Shown: in pieces, positions 9,767 to 18,035 of the stretch | Layout: the number at the start of each line of letters is the position of its first letter | Numbering within the stretch: position 1 is the stretch's first letter | DNA from: Actinomycetes bacterium | Lineage (GTDB): Bacteria > Actinomycetota > Acidimicrobiia > Acidimicrobiales > Palsa-688 | Assembly (NCBI GenBank): GCA_021828475.1 | Contig: JAJZIY010000006.1 | Coordinates: 1 to 64,000 of the forward strand | Length of the DNA: 64,000 bases | Direction of reading: 5' to 3' | Translations under genes and position numbers: made by a program | The notes under the pieces: model-generated | Told to the model about the DNA's origin: nothing | Database searches by the model: none | Seen by the model: the letters and a program-made list of their open reading frames with translations, nothing else

Positions 9767-9772
9767 ATCGTA
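9767..9772 (-). promoter_or_regulatory. Putative -10 box (TACGAT) for the envelope cluster
   Basis: TACGAT lies 43 bases before the ATG at 9723 on the minus strand in the 154-base divergent region shared with scpA. It fits TAnnnT. No clear -35 hexamer or Shine-Dalgarno is visible, so this is a weak call. Confidence 0.35.
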
Positions 9773-9864
9773 GTCGCAACGACATGGGCCTTGCGGTCAT
9801 ATCGGCACACAGAGCGGTCAACTGCACGCAGCCGGGGATCCACCACCGCGTCGGAAGGCCCCGG

Positions 9865-9870
9865 TATCCT
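9865..9870 (+). promoter_or_regulatory. -10 box (TATCCT) of a leaderless scpA transcript
   Basis: TATCCT ends seven bases before the GTG start at 9878, which would place transcription start at or next to the start codon. There is no Shine-Dalgarno at a usable distance. Confidence 0.6.
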
Positions 9871-9877
9871 CGTCCCG

Positions 9878-10702
9878 GTGGGTTATCAGGTGAGGACGCC
9901 TGTCTTCGAAGGTCCGTTCGACCTGCTCCTGCACCTGGTCACCCGAGAGCAGGTCGACATCTGGGAGCTCTCGCTGTCGGCCATCGTCGACGAGTACGTG
10001 GCGACGTTGCGGCGCATGGAGGAGCTCGACCTGGCGGTCGCCACGGAGTTCCTCCTCATTGCCGCGGTCCTGTTGGAGCTGAAGGCTCGTCGCCTGCTCC
10101 CCGGTACGGGTGAGGTCGAGGGGGAGGAGGAGCTCGCTCTCTGGGAGGAGCGGGATCTCCTGCTGGCTCGCCTTCTCGAGTGCAAGACGTTCAAGGACGC
10201 ATCGGTTGCGATGAGTGCTCTGATGGAAGCCGCCGAGCGCTCGGTCCCCAGGCGGGCAGGCATGGAGGAGCGTTTCGCCGGCCTCAGCCCGGACCCCCTC
10301 GAGGACGTGTCGGCATCCGAGCTTCGGGCGGCGATGCGCAAGGCGATGGCGCCGAAGCCGACCCCGCGGGTCAGCCTCGACCACGTGGCACAGGTGCGGG
10401 TGAGCGTCGCCGAGACGCTCGACACGCTGAGCCGCCGTCTACCTGCGCAGCCCCGCACGACTTTCAGGCAGCTGACCTGCGGGCTCAGCGAGCGCCTGGA
10501 GGTGATCGTCTACTTCCTGGCCCTGCTGGAGATGTTCAAGCGCGGGGTGGTCGAGCTGCGCCAGGCCGGGAAGCTCTCGGAGCTGCACGTGAGCTGGCTC
10601 GGCCCCGACGGCGACGGCACCGAGTACGGCGTGCTCGACGTACGCGACGGCAGGGACCTGGTGATGGCGGACGCCGGGCACACCGACGAGTACGAAGGCT
10701 GA
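9878..10702 (+). CDS. scpA: Segregation and condensation protein A
   Basis: 274 residues from GTG at 9878. The N-terminal signature FEGPFDLLLHLV and the following helices (EQVDIWELSLSAIVDEYV) are diagnostic of the kleisin ScpA; the C-terminal winged-helix part ends in a short acidic tail. ScpA bridges SMC head domains with ScpB in the bacterial condensin. The longer open frame upstream shows no family similarity and the -10 box sits just before this GTG, so this start is preferred. scpB follows after five bases. No parA gene is seen upstream, where a divergent envelope cluster is found. Confidence 0.93.
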   Translation: MGYQVRTPVFEGPFDLLLHLVTREQVDIWELSLSAIVDEYVATLRRMEELDLAVATEFLLIAAVLLELKARRLLPGTGEVEGEEELALWEERDLLLARLLECKTFKDASVAMSALMEAAERSVPRRAGMEERFAGLSPDPLEDVSASELRAAMRKAMAPKPTPRVSLDHVAQVRVSVAETLDTLSRRLPAQPRTTFRQLTCGLSERLEVIVYFLALLEMFKRGVVELRQAGKLSELHVSWLGPDGDGTEYGVLDVRDGRDLVMADAGHTDEYEG

Positions 10703-10707
10703 CGGCT

Positions 10708-11475
10708 TTGGGCGATCTCGCTCAACCTGACGGCGGCGGGGCAGGCTCCTACGGGCAGGCCGGCCAGGCGGAGCCGGATGCCTCGACCTCGTGTTCCCCC
10801 GAGGAGCTTGGGCCGTACCCTGCCGGGGAGGAGGGCGGCACCGGGGAGGTGACACTCGACCTGGTGGACCTCGGCGGGGAGCCGGCCGCCGGAGGCCCCG
10901 CCGAGGCTCGGCATGGCTCTGAGCTCGGGCGGGCGGTGGAGGCGGTGCTCATGGTTGCAGACAGCCCGGTGGAGCCCGGGATCCTGGCCCAGCTCCTGGA
11001 AGTGCCCCCTGCCCAGGTCGAGCGGATCTGCGCCGAGCTGGCCGCTGGGTACGCCGCCCAGGGGCGCGGCTTCGTGCTGACCAGGGTGGCGGGCGGTTAC
11101 CGCTTCCAGAGCCACCCCGACATGGCGCCCTACATAGAACGCTTCGTGCTCGAGGGCCAGCAGGCCAGGTTGTCGGCCGCTGCGCTGGAGACGCTCGCGA
11201 TAGTCGCGTACAAGCAGCCCGTGTCCCGGGCGCAGGTGTCGTCCATCAGGGGTGTCAGCGCCGACGGCGTGCTGCGTACTCTCTGCCAACGCGGGTACGT
11301 GACCGAGGTGGGGCGCGACCCCGGTCCGGGCCAGGCTGTCCTCTACGGCACGACGGCCTTGCTGCTGGAGCGGCTGGGCATCGACAGGATCGAGGACCTG
11401 CCTCCCCTGGGCGACTTCGTCCCCGGCCCCGAGGTGATGGACGCTCTCGAACAAGGCCTGCGGCCGGGCAACTGA
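10708..11475 (+). CDS. scpB: Segregation and condensation protein B
   Basis: 255 residues if started at TTG 10708; a shorter start (for example GTG 10847) cannot be excluded because the first 70 residues are a low-complexity acidic/Gly region. The core (ELGRAVEAVLMVADSPVE, then YKQPVSRAQVSSIRGV and a second winged helix) is typical ScpB. It binds the ScpA linker in the SMC complex. Co-directional and five bases from scpA. Confidence 0.92.
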   Translation: MGDLAQPDGGGAGSYGQAGQAEPDASTSCSPEELGPYPAGEEGGTGEVTLDLVDLGGEPAAGGPAEARHGSELGRAVEAVLMVADSPVEPGILAQLLEVPPAQVERICAELAAGYAAQGRGFVLTRVAGGYRFQSHPDMAPYIERFVLEGQQARLSAAALETLAIVAYKQPVSRAQVSSIRGVSADGVLRTLCQRGYVTEVGRDPGPGQAVLYGTTALLLERLGIDRIEDLPPLGDFVPGPEVMDALEQGLRPGN

Positions 11476-11588
11476 AGCCGCCCCAAGCCGACCAAGGCCG
11501 AGGTCCGGCGGCTGAGGAGCGCTCCCAGGGCCGGCGCCCCCCCGGCGGCACCCCGGCCTGTCGCTGCGGGGTGGCGCTGGCGCACCGG

Positions 11589-11594
11589 TAGACT
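11589..11594 (+). promoter_or_regulatory. -10 box (TAGACT) before rluB
   Basis: TAGACT is followed by nine bases and then the ATG at 11604, consistent with a leaderless or near-leaderless transcript separate from scpAB. Confidence 0.55.
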
Positions 11595-11603
11595 CCCGCT
11601 GCT

Positions 11604-12428
11604 ATGGGCCAGAGCGATGCCGGCAGCGGCGCCGGTTCGCAGGGGGCACGGCCGCGCGGAGAGCCTCGTGACGACGGGGACAAGCTGCAAAAGGTCATGG
11701 CTCAGGCGGGAGTGGGAAGCAGGCGGGTCTGCGAGGATCTGATCGCGGCGGGCAAGGTGACGGTCAACGGCGAACCGGCGCCCCTCGGGCAGAGGGTGCG
11801 TGCGGCCACCGACCTGATCGTCGTGGAGGGCGTGCCGCTCCCGGTGCGGGAGGGCCTGGCCTACTACCTGGTCAACAAGCCGGCGGGCGTTGTGTCCAGC
11901 GCTGCCGCCCAGGACGCAAGGCCCCTGGTGGTGGACCTGGTCCCTCCGGCGCCGCGTGTCTACCCGGTCGGCCGGCTCGATGCCGAGACCGAAGGCCTCA
12001 TCGTCCTCACCAACGACGGTGACCTGGCGCAGGCTCTGTCCCATCCGAGCTTCGGAGTCGAGAAGGAGTACGTCGCCCGCCTCGAGCGCGCGCTGTCCGC
12101 TGATGCGCTGAGGCGCCTCAGGCGGGGGGTGGAGCTGGAGGACGGCCCGACAGCCCCCGCAAAGGTCCGGTTGCTGGGCCCGGCCACGGTAAGGGTGGTG
12201 ATCCACGAGGGCCGCAACCGCCAGGTGCGCCGGATGTGCGAGGCCGTGGGCAACAAGGTCACCTACCTGGCCCGGACCAGGATCGGCCCTCTCGCGGCCC
12301 CGGAGATGCTCCCCGGGCATTGGCGGCAGCTGAGCGTCGCCGAGATCACCTCGCTGTGGAGGGCTGCGCTGGCGGGCGCGCCGGGTGACCGACGCGCCCG
12401 CCGTGCCGGGAGCAGGCACACGGGCTGA
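11604..12428 (+). CDS. rluB: 23S rRNA pseudouridine synthase, RluB type
   Basis: 274 residues. An S4 RNA-binding domain (KVMAQAGVGSRRVCEDLI, residues about 31-48) precedes the RsuA/RluB catalytic domain with GRLDAETEGLIVLTNDG, whose Asp is the catalytic residue, and a C-terminal RNRQVRRM motif. It isomerises a uridine in 23S rRNA. The position after scpB is conserved in Gram-positive bacteria and supports RluB over RsuA. The 128-base gap after scpB holds its own -10 box. Confidence 0.92.
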   Translation: MGQSDAGSGAGSQGARPRGEPRDDGDKLQKVMAQAGVGSRRVCEDLIAAGKVTVNGEPAPLGQRVRAATDLIVVEGVPLPVREGLAYYLVNKPAGVVSSAAAQDARPLVVDLVPPAPRVYPVGRLDAETEGLIVLTNDGDLAQALSHPSFGVEKEYVARLERALSADALRRLRRGVELEDGPTAPAKVRLLGPATVRVVIHEGRNRQVRRMCEAVGNKVTYLARTRIGPLAAPEMLPGHWRQLSVAEITSLWRAALAGAPGDRRARRAGSRHTG

Positions 12429-12472
12429 AGCCCGGGCCCGAACGGCGGTAGCCGGGTGGCGCCGGGGGCGCC

Positions 12473-12478
12473 TAACCT
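12473..12478 (+). promoter_or_regulatory. -10 box (TAACCT) before aroH
   Basis: TAACCT is separated by nine bases from the ATG at 12488, the same spacing as before rluB and the DUF512 gene. It decides against the in-frame GTG at 12479, which would lie directly against the hexamer. Confidence 0.55.
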
Positions 12479-12487
12479 GTGCTGGCC

Positions 12488-12892
12488 ATGGGCGAGGACA
12501 GCATCGATCAGCAGAGGGACGCCGGAGCGGCCCGTGTCAGGGCGTTGAGGGGGGCGACGACCGTGGACGAGGACACAGTCGCCCAAGTCACCGAGCGCAC
12601 TCAGGACCTCCTGCGCGCGATGCTCGGGCGCAACGGCGTGAGCCACGAGGATGTCATCTCGGTACTGTTCACGGCCACCGACGACGTCCGTTCGATGTTC
12701 CCGGCCACGGCCGCCAGGGGCATCGGGTTCGGCGACGTGCCCCTGTTGTGTGCCCGGGAGCTGGCTGTGCCCGGTAGCCAGCCGCTGTGCGTCAGGGTCA
12801 TGATGCACGTGGAGACCAGGCGCAGCCGCGCCGAGCTGCACCACGTGTACCTGCAGGGCGCACGCGGCCTGCGCGATGACCTTCCCGAGTAG
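12488..12892 (+). CDS. aroH: Chorismate mutase, AroH type
   Basis: 134 residues, close to the usual AroH size of about 120. The sequence VRALRGATTVDEDT near the N-terminus, SVLFTATDDV, FPATAARGIG, VPLLCARELAVPG and LCVRVMMHV near the end match the trimeric monofunctional AroH family. It converts chorismate to prephenate, the substrate of the next gene. The tyrA start lies 17 bases inside this gene, implying coupled translation. Confidence 0.93.
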   Translation: MGEDSIDQQRDAGAARVRALRGATTVDEDTVAQVTERTQDLLRAMLGRNGVSHEDVISVLFTATDDVRSMFPATAARGIGFGDVPLLCARELAVPGSQPLCVRVMMHVETRRSRAELHHVYLQGARGLRDDLPE

Positions 12893-14012
12893 CGACCGGG
12901 GCCCGGGAGCCGCCGGGGTGCTGCCCCCCCGAGCCTGCATCGTCGGCACGGGCCTCATCGGGGGGTCCATCGGCATGGCGCTCAGGCGCCTGGGCTGGTG
13001 GGTGACGGGCACGGACGCCGACGCCGCCCGCGCGCGGCGGGCGCTGGAGCTGGGTGCCATCGACCAGATCGGCGAGGACGCCTCCGCCCGGGTGACCTTC
13101 ATCGCCGTGCCGGCCGGTGCGGTCGCGGGCGTTGCGACCAGGCTTCTCGCAGCGCAGGACGGCCGCTCGCAACCGCCGGGTGCGGCCATGAGGGTCGTCA
13201 CGGACGTGGCTGGTATCAAGGACGGCATCGTGCGAGCCGTGAGGCACGCCCGTTTCGTGGGCGGCCACCCGATGGCAGGCTCCGAGCAGGAGGGCGTCGA
13301 CGGCGCCGACCCCGATCTCTTCCTCGGGGCCACGTGGGTACTGACGCCGGCTGACGACACCTCCGCTGACGCCTACTCGGAGGTGCAGTCAGTCGTGCGG
13401 GCCCTGGGTGCCAACCCGGTCGCCCTGACCCCCCGCCGCCACGACGAGCTGGTCGCCCTCGTCTCCCACACTCCCCACCTGACGGCGGCGGCGCTGATGA
13501 ACCTGGCAGCGGACGCAGCCGAGTCCGACGCCACGCTCCTGCGCCTGGCAGCCGGGGGCTTCCGGGACATGACACGGGTGGCGGCGGGGCACCCGGGGAT
13601 CTGGCCCGATGTCGTGGCGGAGAACCGGGAGGCGATCCTGGCGGCCCTGGACCGTCTCTGCGCCCGGCTCGAAGAGCTGCGGGAGGTCGTCGCAAGTGGG
13701 GACCGCGCCACCCTGCTGCGCCTGCTGGAGCGGGCGCGCGAGGGGCGCGTCAACCTTCCGACCGGGGCTCCCGCCCTCGAGCAGGCCACCGAGGTGAGGG
13801 TGCCCGTGCCCGACCGCCCCGGGGTGATCGCCGAGGTCAGCACCCTGCTCGGTGGGCTGGGTGTCAACATCTTCGACGTCGAGATAGCCCATTCGGCCGA
13901 GGGTGACCGTGGCGTGATGGTCCTGGTCGTCGATTCGCGCCACGGCGAGACGGTGCGGGGAGCGCTGGTCGGGCGGGGGTACCGGTGCGCTCTGCGGCCC
14001 ATGGAGCCCTGA
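12876..14012 (+). CDS. tyrA: Prephenate dehydrogenase with C-terminal ACT domain
   Basis: 378 residues. An N-terminal Rossmann motif GTGLIGGSIG (residues about 24-33), the HPMAGSE motif, and the SHTPHLTAAAL helix are typical of TyrA. Residues from about 300 form an ACT domain (VPVPDRPGVIAEVSTLLG), a likely tyrosine-responsive regulatory module. Product: 4-hydroxyphenylpyruvate for tyrosine. It starts with ATG inside the end of aroH. Confidence 0.93.
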   Translation: MTFPSSDRGPGAAGVLPPRACIVGTGLIGGSIGMALRRLGWWVTGTDADAARARRALELGAIDQIGEDASARVTFIAVPAGAVAGVATRLLAAQDGRSQPPGAAMRVVTDVAGIKDGIVRAVRHARFVGGHPMAGSEQEGVDGADPDLFLGATWVLTPADDTSADAYSEVQSVVRALGANPVALTPRRHDELVALVSHTPHLTAAALMNLAADAAESDATLLRLAAGGFRDMTRVAAGHPGIWPDVVAENREAILAALDRLCARLEELREVVASGDRATLLRLLERAREGRVNLPTGAPALEQATEVRVPVPDRPGVIAEVSTLLGGLGVNIFDVEIAHSAEGDRGVMVLVVDSRHGETVRGALVGRGYRCALRPMEP

Positions 14013-14076
14013 GCCGGCGGCACCGGTCCTGGTGGGGGTGCGGTTCTTCCGGTTCGCCGGCGGGCCCGGCGCAAGG

Positions 14077-14082
14077 TAACTT
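14077..14082 (+). promoter_or_regulatory. -10 box (TAACTT) for aroA-cmk-plsC
   Basis: TAACTT lies 69 bases before the TTG start, so unlike many genes here aroA has a leader of about 60 bases that carries a strong AAGGAG ribosome-binding site at 14137-14142. Confidence 0.45.
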
Positions 14083-14151
14083 TGCGCCTTGGGAGTACCG
14101 GCTAGCGCCGCGGCGCCCTCGTCCCGAGCTACCGACAAGGAGAGACGCGAC

Positions 14152-15459
14152 TTGAGCGTGCAGGACCAGCTTGTGTTCGGCCCGGCCGGTGGCCGGGCTC
14201 TGCGGGGCCGGCTGCGGGCGCCTGGCGACAAGTCCGTCTCCCACCGGGCGCTGCTGATAGCGGCCAGGGCCGAGGGCCGCTCGCGCATCAGGGGCCTCTC
14301 GAACGGCGAGGACGTGCGCCATACCCTGGAGGCTGTGGCAGCCCTCGGCGCGGTGGTCGAGCGCTCGGGCGGGGAGATAGTGGTCGACGGCGGAGCCGAG
14401 CGCCTGCACGAGCCGGATGCCGTGCTGGACGTTGGCAACTCGGGCACCGGTATCCGGCTCCTGGCCGGTTACGTCGCAGGCCTCGACGGCCTGACGGTGC
14501 TGCAGGGTGACGCCTCGATCGCCCGCCGGCCAATGGACAGGGTGGCGGTCCCGCTGCGGGCCATGGGTGCGACTGTCGACGGCCGCCGGGGTGGCAGCCT
14601 GCCCCCTCTTGCGGTGCGCGGTGGCAACCTGCGGGCGATCGAGTACCACCTGCCCGTGGCAAGCGCGCAGGTCAAATCGGCAGTGCTCCTGGCCGGGCTG
14701 GCGGCCGACGGTGCCACCTGCGTTGTGGAGCCGGTGGCCACCAGGGCGCATACCGAGGAGATGCTCGTTGCGGCCGGGGTGGACGTCCTGGTGGCCCGCG
14801 ATGGCGCCGGTGCCCGGGTGACCTTGCGCCCCGGGCCGTTGCAGGCGGGCCCGATCGACGTGCCGGCCGACCCGTCCCAGGCCGCGTTCTGGGCTGTCGC
14901 CGCCTGCATCACCCCCGGCAGCGACCTCGTGCTCGAGGACGTGTACGTCGGCCACGGGCGGGCCGGGTTCATCGAGGTCCTGGCGCGCATGGGCGCCAGG
15001 GTCAGCCTGGACAACCGGGACCCGGTGCGCCACACAGCGGACATCCGCGTGCAGCACAGCCATCTCAAAGGGACCGACGTGGGGGGCGACGAGGTGCCGT
15101 CGCTCATCGACGAGGTCCCTGTCCTGGCGGTGGCGGCGGCCATGGCCGAGGGTACGACGACCTTTTCCGACGCGGCCGAGCTGCGCGTCAAGGAAACCGA
15201 CCGGATCGCCACGACGGTGCAGATGCTGAGGGCGCTCGGGGTCCAGGCCGAGGCGGCCACCGACGGCCTGAGCGTGCTGGGCCTCGCTGGCGCACCGCTG
15301 CGAGCCGGGGTAACGGACTCCTCGGGCGACCACCGCATCGCCATGGCGTCAGCCGTCGCCGCTCTCATGGCCTCCGGGGATGTCACGGTCAGAGGCTGGC
15401 AGGCGACGGCGACCAGCTACCCGGGCTTCTCAGAGGACAGGCACAAGTGCCTGCAGTGA
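14152..15459 (+). CDS. aroA: 3-phosphoshikimate 1-carboxyvinyltransferase (EPSP synthase)
   Basis: 435 residues from TTG at 14152, chosen because AAGGAG sits nine bases upstream; an earlier TTG at 14089 lacks such a site. Family motifs are clear: APGDKSVSHRALL near the N-terminus, GNSGTGIRLLAG (phosphoenolpyruvate/shikimate site), RPMDRV, and SGDHRIAMA near the C-terminus. It makes EPSP, feeding chorismate to the adjacent aroH/tyrA. The end overlaps cmk by 13 bases. Confidence 0.95.
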   Translation: MSVQDQLVFGPAGGRALRGRLRAPGDKSVSHRALLIAARAEGRSRIRGLSNGEDVRHTLEAVAALGAVVERSGGEIVVDGGAERLHEPDAVLDVGNSGTGIRLLAGYVAGLDGLTVLQGDASIARRPMDRVAVPLRAMGATVDGRRGGSLPPLAVRGGNLRAIEYHLPVASAQVKSAVLLAGLAADGATCVVEPVATRAHTEEMLVAAGVDVLVARDGAGARVTLRPGPLQAGPIDVPADPSQAAFWAVAACITPGSDLVLEDVYVGHGRAGFIEVLARMGARVSLDNRDPVRHTADIRVQHSHLKGTDVGGDEVPSLIDEVPVLAVAAAMAEGTTTFSDAAELRVKETDRIATTVQMLRALGVQAEAATDGLSVLGLAGAPLRAGVTDSSGDHRIAMASAVAALMASGDVTVRGWQATATSYPGFSEDRHKCLQ

Positions 15460-16112
15460 ACGCCGGCTCGAAGGTGGTCGCCATCGACGGCCCGGCCGGC
15501 AGCGGCAAGTCCACCGTCGCCCGCGCCGTGGCGGCCCGCCTCAGGACCGACTACCTCGACACCGGCGCCATGTACCGGGCTGTGGCTTTCATGGCCATGC
15601 GCAGCGGAGTGGACCCCGAGGACGCCGAGCCGGTGGCCCGCCTGGCCCGGGCCATGACCCTCGAGGTCGCAGACCGTGTGATGGTCAACGGCGTGGACGC
15701 CACGATCGAAATCCGCAGCCCAGAGGTGACCCGGGCCGTGAGCGCGGTTGCCGCCAACCCGGAGGTCCGGGCCGAGCTGGGGCGCCGGATGCGCGAATGG
15801 GCGCTCGAGCGTTCCGGCGGTGTCGTCGAGGGCCGCGACATCGGGACCGTCGTGTTCCCCGGTGCGCCTCTCAAGGTCTACCTGACGGCCAGCGACGAGG
15901 AGCGGGCCCAGCGCCGCAGCCAGGAAATGCTGGACATGCACTACGACGAGGTCGCCGCTGATATCGCCCGACGTGACCACGTGGACTCCACCAGGGCGCA
16001 CGCCCCGCTGGCAGTCGCCGACGATGCCGTCGTCGTGGACACGACGACCCGCAACGTCGACCAGGTCGTTGAGCTCGTGCTCGAACTGGCCGCCAAGGCC
16101 GGCCTGGGGTGA
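15447..16112 (+). CDS. cmk: Cytidylate kinase
   Basis: 221 residues. The P-loop GPAGSGKST (residues about 15-23), YLDTGAMYR and the REVDMHYD-like helices (RSQEMLDMHYDEV) identify CMP kinase, which phosphorylates CMP and dCMP. Two GTG starts are possible, 15447 (GAGG upstream) and 15456, the latter forming GTGA with the aroA stop; nine bases separate them. cmk after aroA is a widespread gene order. Confidence 0.94.
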   Translation: MPAVNAGSKVVAIDGPAGSGKSTVARAVAARLRTDYLDTGAMYRAVAFMAMRSGVDPEDAEPVARLARAMTLEVADRVMVNGVDATIEIRSPEVTRAVSAVAANPEVRAELGRRMREWALERSGGVVEGRDIGTVVFPGAPLKVYLTASDEERAQRRSQEMLDMHYDEVAADIARRDHVDSTRAHAPLAVADDAVVVDTTTRNVDQVVELVLELAAKAGLG

Positions 16113-16828
16113 CTGAGGCCCGGCCCGGCACCGCCGGCGAGGCCCCGGGGCCGTCCCGGGGGGAGCTGCTGTGGTTCAAGGTGGCCAGGGGTATCGTGTG
16201 GGTCGCCTGTCGCATGGCATGGCGCTACCGGGTGGTCGGCCTGGAGAACCTCCCCCAGACGACGCCCTACGTCCTGGCGCCGGTGCACCGCTCCTACATC
16301 GACACCCTGCTCACGGGAGCGATGACGTCGCGGCGGGTGCGTTTCATGGGCAAGTCAGGCATCTTCACCAAACCCTGGGCGGCGTGGCTGTTCAGCTCGC
16401 TCGGGGGCTTCCCCGTGAAGCGCGGCACCGCCGACCGCGAAGCTTTGCTCCAGTGCGAGAGGGCGTTGGCCGTGGGGGAACCCGTCGTGCTGTTCGCCGA
16501 GGGCACGCGTAGCTCGGGGCCGGTCCTGGCACCGCTTCTCGGTGGGCCGGCCTTCGTCTCGCTCCGGGCCAACGTGCCTATCGTGCCGGTTGGCATCGGC
16601 GGCAGCGAGCGGGCCATGCCTGTGGGAGCGAAACGGGTGCGCTTCAACCAGATCGTCGTCGTGGTCGGAGAGCCGATCTGGCCTCCGCCGAAAGGCCCGG
16701 GTGCACGGGTGGCGCGCCGCGGCGTCGACGAGCTGACCGACCAGTTGCGCGAGAAGCTGCAGGCGGTGTTCGACGAAGCCCGTATGCTCGCGGACGTCGA
16801 CGACGCCGGTGAAGCCGGGCCTCCATGA
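16109..16828 (+). CDS. plsC: 1-acyl-sn-glycerol-3-phosphate acyltransferase
   Basis: 239 residues. The HxxxxD catalytic motif appears as HRSYID (about 52-57), followed by FPVKRG and FAEGTRSS, the acyl-acceptor binding motifs of PlsC. It acylates lysophosphatidate during phospholipid synthesis at the membrane. Start GTG overlaps the cmk stop as GTGA, so it is the last gene of the aroA-cmk-plsC unit. Confidence 0.9.
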   Translation: MTEARPGTAGEAPGPSRGELLWFKVARGIVWVACRMAWRYRVVGLENLPQTTPYVLAPVHRSYIDTLLTGAMTSRRVRFMGKSGIFTKPWAAWLFSSLGGFPVKRGTADREALLQCERALAVGEPVVLFAEGTRSSGPVLAPLLGGPAFVSLRANVPIVPVGIGGSERAMPVGAKRVRFNQIVVVVGEPIWPPPKGPGARVARRGVDELTDQLREKLQAVFDEARMLADVDDAGEAGPP

Positions 16829-16864
16829 GTGTGAGACCGACGGCGGTCGTGCACGGAGGTACAG

Positions 16865-17902
16865 ATGGAGTACAGGCAGCTCGGGCGTAGCGGGCTAAGG
16901 GTGTCAGCCCTTTCCCTCGGGACGATGACTTTCGGGGGTGCAGGCGGCTTCGCGAAGGTGGGCCACACCGATGTCGGGGAGGCGGCGCGCATACTCGACC
17001 GCTGCCTCGAAGCAGGTGTGAACCTCGTGGACACGGCGGACATCTACTCCGACGGCGCCTCGGAGGAGATGGTCGGGCAGATCACCAAGGGACGCCGCCA
17101 CGATCTCCTCTTGGCCACCAAGTGCCGGTTCCCGAGCGAGGCGGGAGCCAACGGTGCCGGCAGCTCGCGCCATCACATCCTGCGCTCGGTCGAAGCCAGC
17201 TTGCGCAGGCTCGGCACCGACTACGTCGACCTGTACCAATTGCACGGATGGGACGGCCAAACGCCCCTCGACGAGACGCTCAGTGCGCTGGACGGGCTGG
17301 TGCGCTCCGGCAAGGTGCGCTACGTGGGCTGCTCAAACTACTCCGCCTGGCACCTCGTCAAAGCCGTGACCACGAGCGAGGCCAGGGGCTACGAGCGCTT
17401 CGCGAGCCACCAGATCTACTGGTCGCTCATCGGGCGCGACGCGGAGTGGGAGGTGGTCCCGGCCGGCATGGACATGGGCCTGGGCACCCTGGTGTGGAGC
17501 CCGCTGGGCGGCGGCCTGCTGACCGGCAAGTACCGGCGGGGCACACAACCCGAGGGCGGCAGGCACCTGAGCGACTGGGGCGAGCCGCCCATATACGACC
17601 AGGACAAGGTCTACAGGGTCATAGAGGCGCTGGTAGAGGTAGCCGAGGCCCGCGGCGTCGCCCCGGCGCAGGTCGCCCTGGCCTGGCTGCTGGCCAGACC
17701 GACCGTCAGCTCGGTCATCGTCGGTGCCCGCAACGCCGAACAGATCGGCCAGACCCTGGGTGCGGCCGATCTCGCCCTCTCGGCCGAGGAGCTGGGCAAG
17801 CTGGACGCCGTCAGCGCCAACCCGCTGCCTTACCCCCTCTGGCACCAGGTCAAGACGGTCAGGGACCGCCTGAGCGAAGCTGACCACGTCGCCCTGGGAT
17901 AG
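16865..17902 (+). CDS. Aldo/keto reductase
   Basis: 345 residues, ATG preceded by GGAGG. The catalytic tetrad is visible: D56, Y61 (DTADIYSDG), K86 (LLATK) and H127 (LYQLHG), with a C-terminal NADPH-binding stretch SSVIVGARNAEQ. An NADPH-dependent oxidoreductase of unknown substrate. Its last four codons (Ala-Leu-Gly-stop) form the first unit of a 14-bp tandem repeat. Confidence 0.9.
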   Translation: MEYRQLGRSGLRVSALSLGTMTFGGAGGFAKVGHTDVGEAARILDRCLEAGVNLVDTADIYSDGASEEMVGQITKGRRHDLLLATKCRFPSEAGANGAGSSRHHILRSVEASLRRLGTDYVDLYQLHGWDGQTPLDETLSALDGLVRSGKVRYVGCSNYSAWHLVKAVTTSEARGYERFASHQIYWSLIGRDAEWEVVPAGMDMGLGTLVWSPLGGGLLTGKYRRGTQPEGGRHLSDWGEPPIYDQDKVYRVIEALVEVAEARGVAPAQVALAWLLARPTVSSVIVGARNAEQIGQTLGAADLALSAEELGKLDAVSANPLPYPLWHQVKTVRDRLSEADHVALG

Positions 17903-17946
17903 CTGCCCTGGGATAGCTGCCCTGGGATAGCTGCCCTGGGATAGCT
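17891..17946 (+). repeat. Four perfect copies of a 14-bp unit spanning a stop codon
   Basis: The unit GCCCTGGGATAGCT is repeated four times without change. The first copy carries the end of the aldo/keto reductase gene including its TAG stop, so each unit brings a TAG. Confidence 0.97.
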
Positions 17947-17980
17947 GCCCGAGGCGGGCCGCCCCAAGGCGGGACGGCGC

Positions 17981-18009
17981 ACGAAGTCGCGCACCTTGCG
18001 CGACTTCGT
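17981..18009. terminator. Bidirectional hairpin between convergent genes
   Basis: A perfect 12-bp stem (ACGAAGTCGCGC paired with its complement) around the 5-base loop ACCTT lies between two convergent aldo/keto reductase genes. No T tract follows, as is common in GC-rich actinobacteria. Confidence 0.75.
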
Positions 18010-18035
18010 CGCCGTTGGCGACCGGTGGCGCCGCC

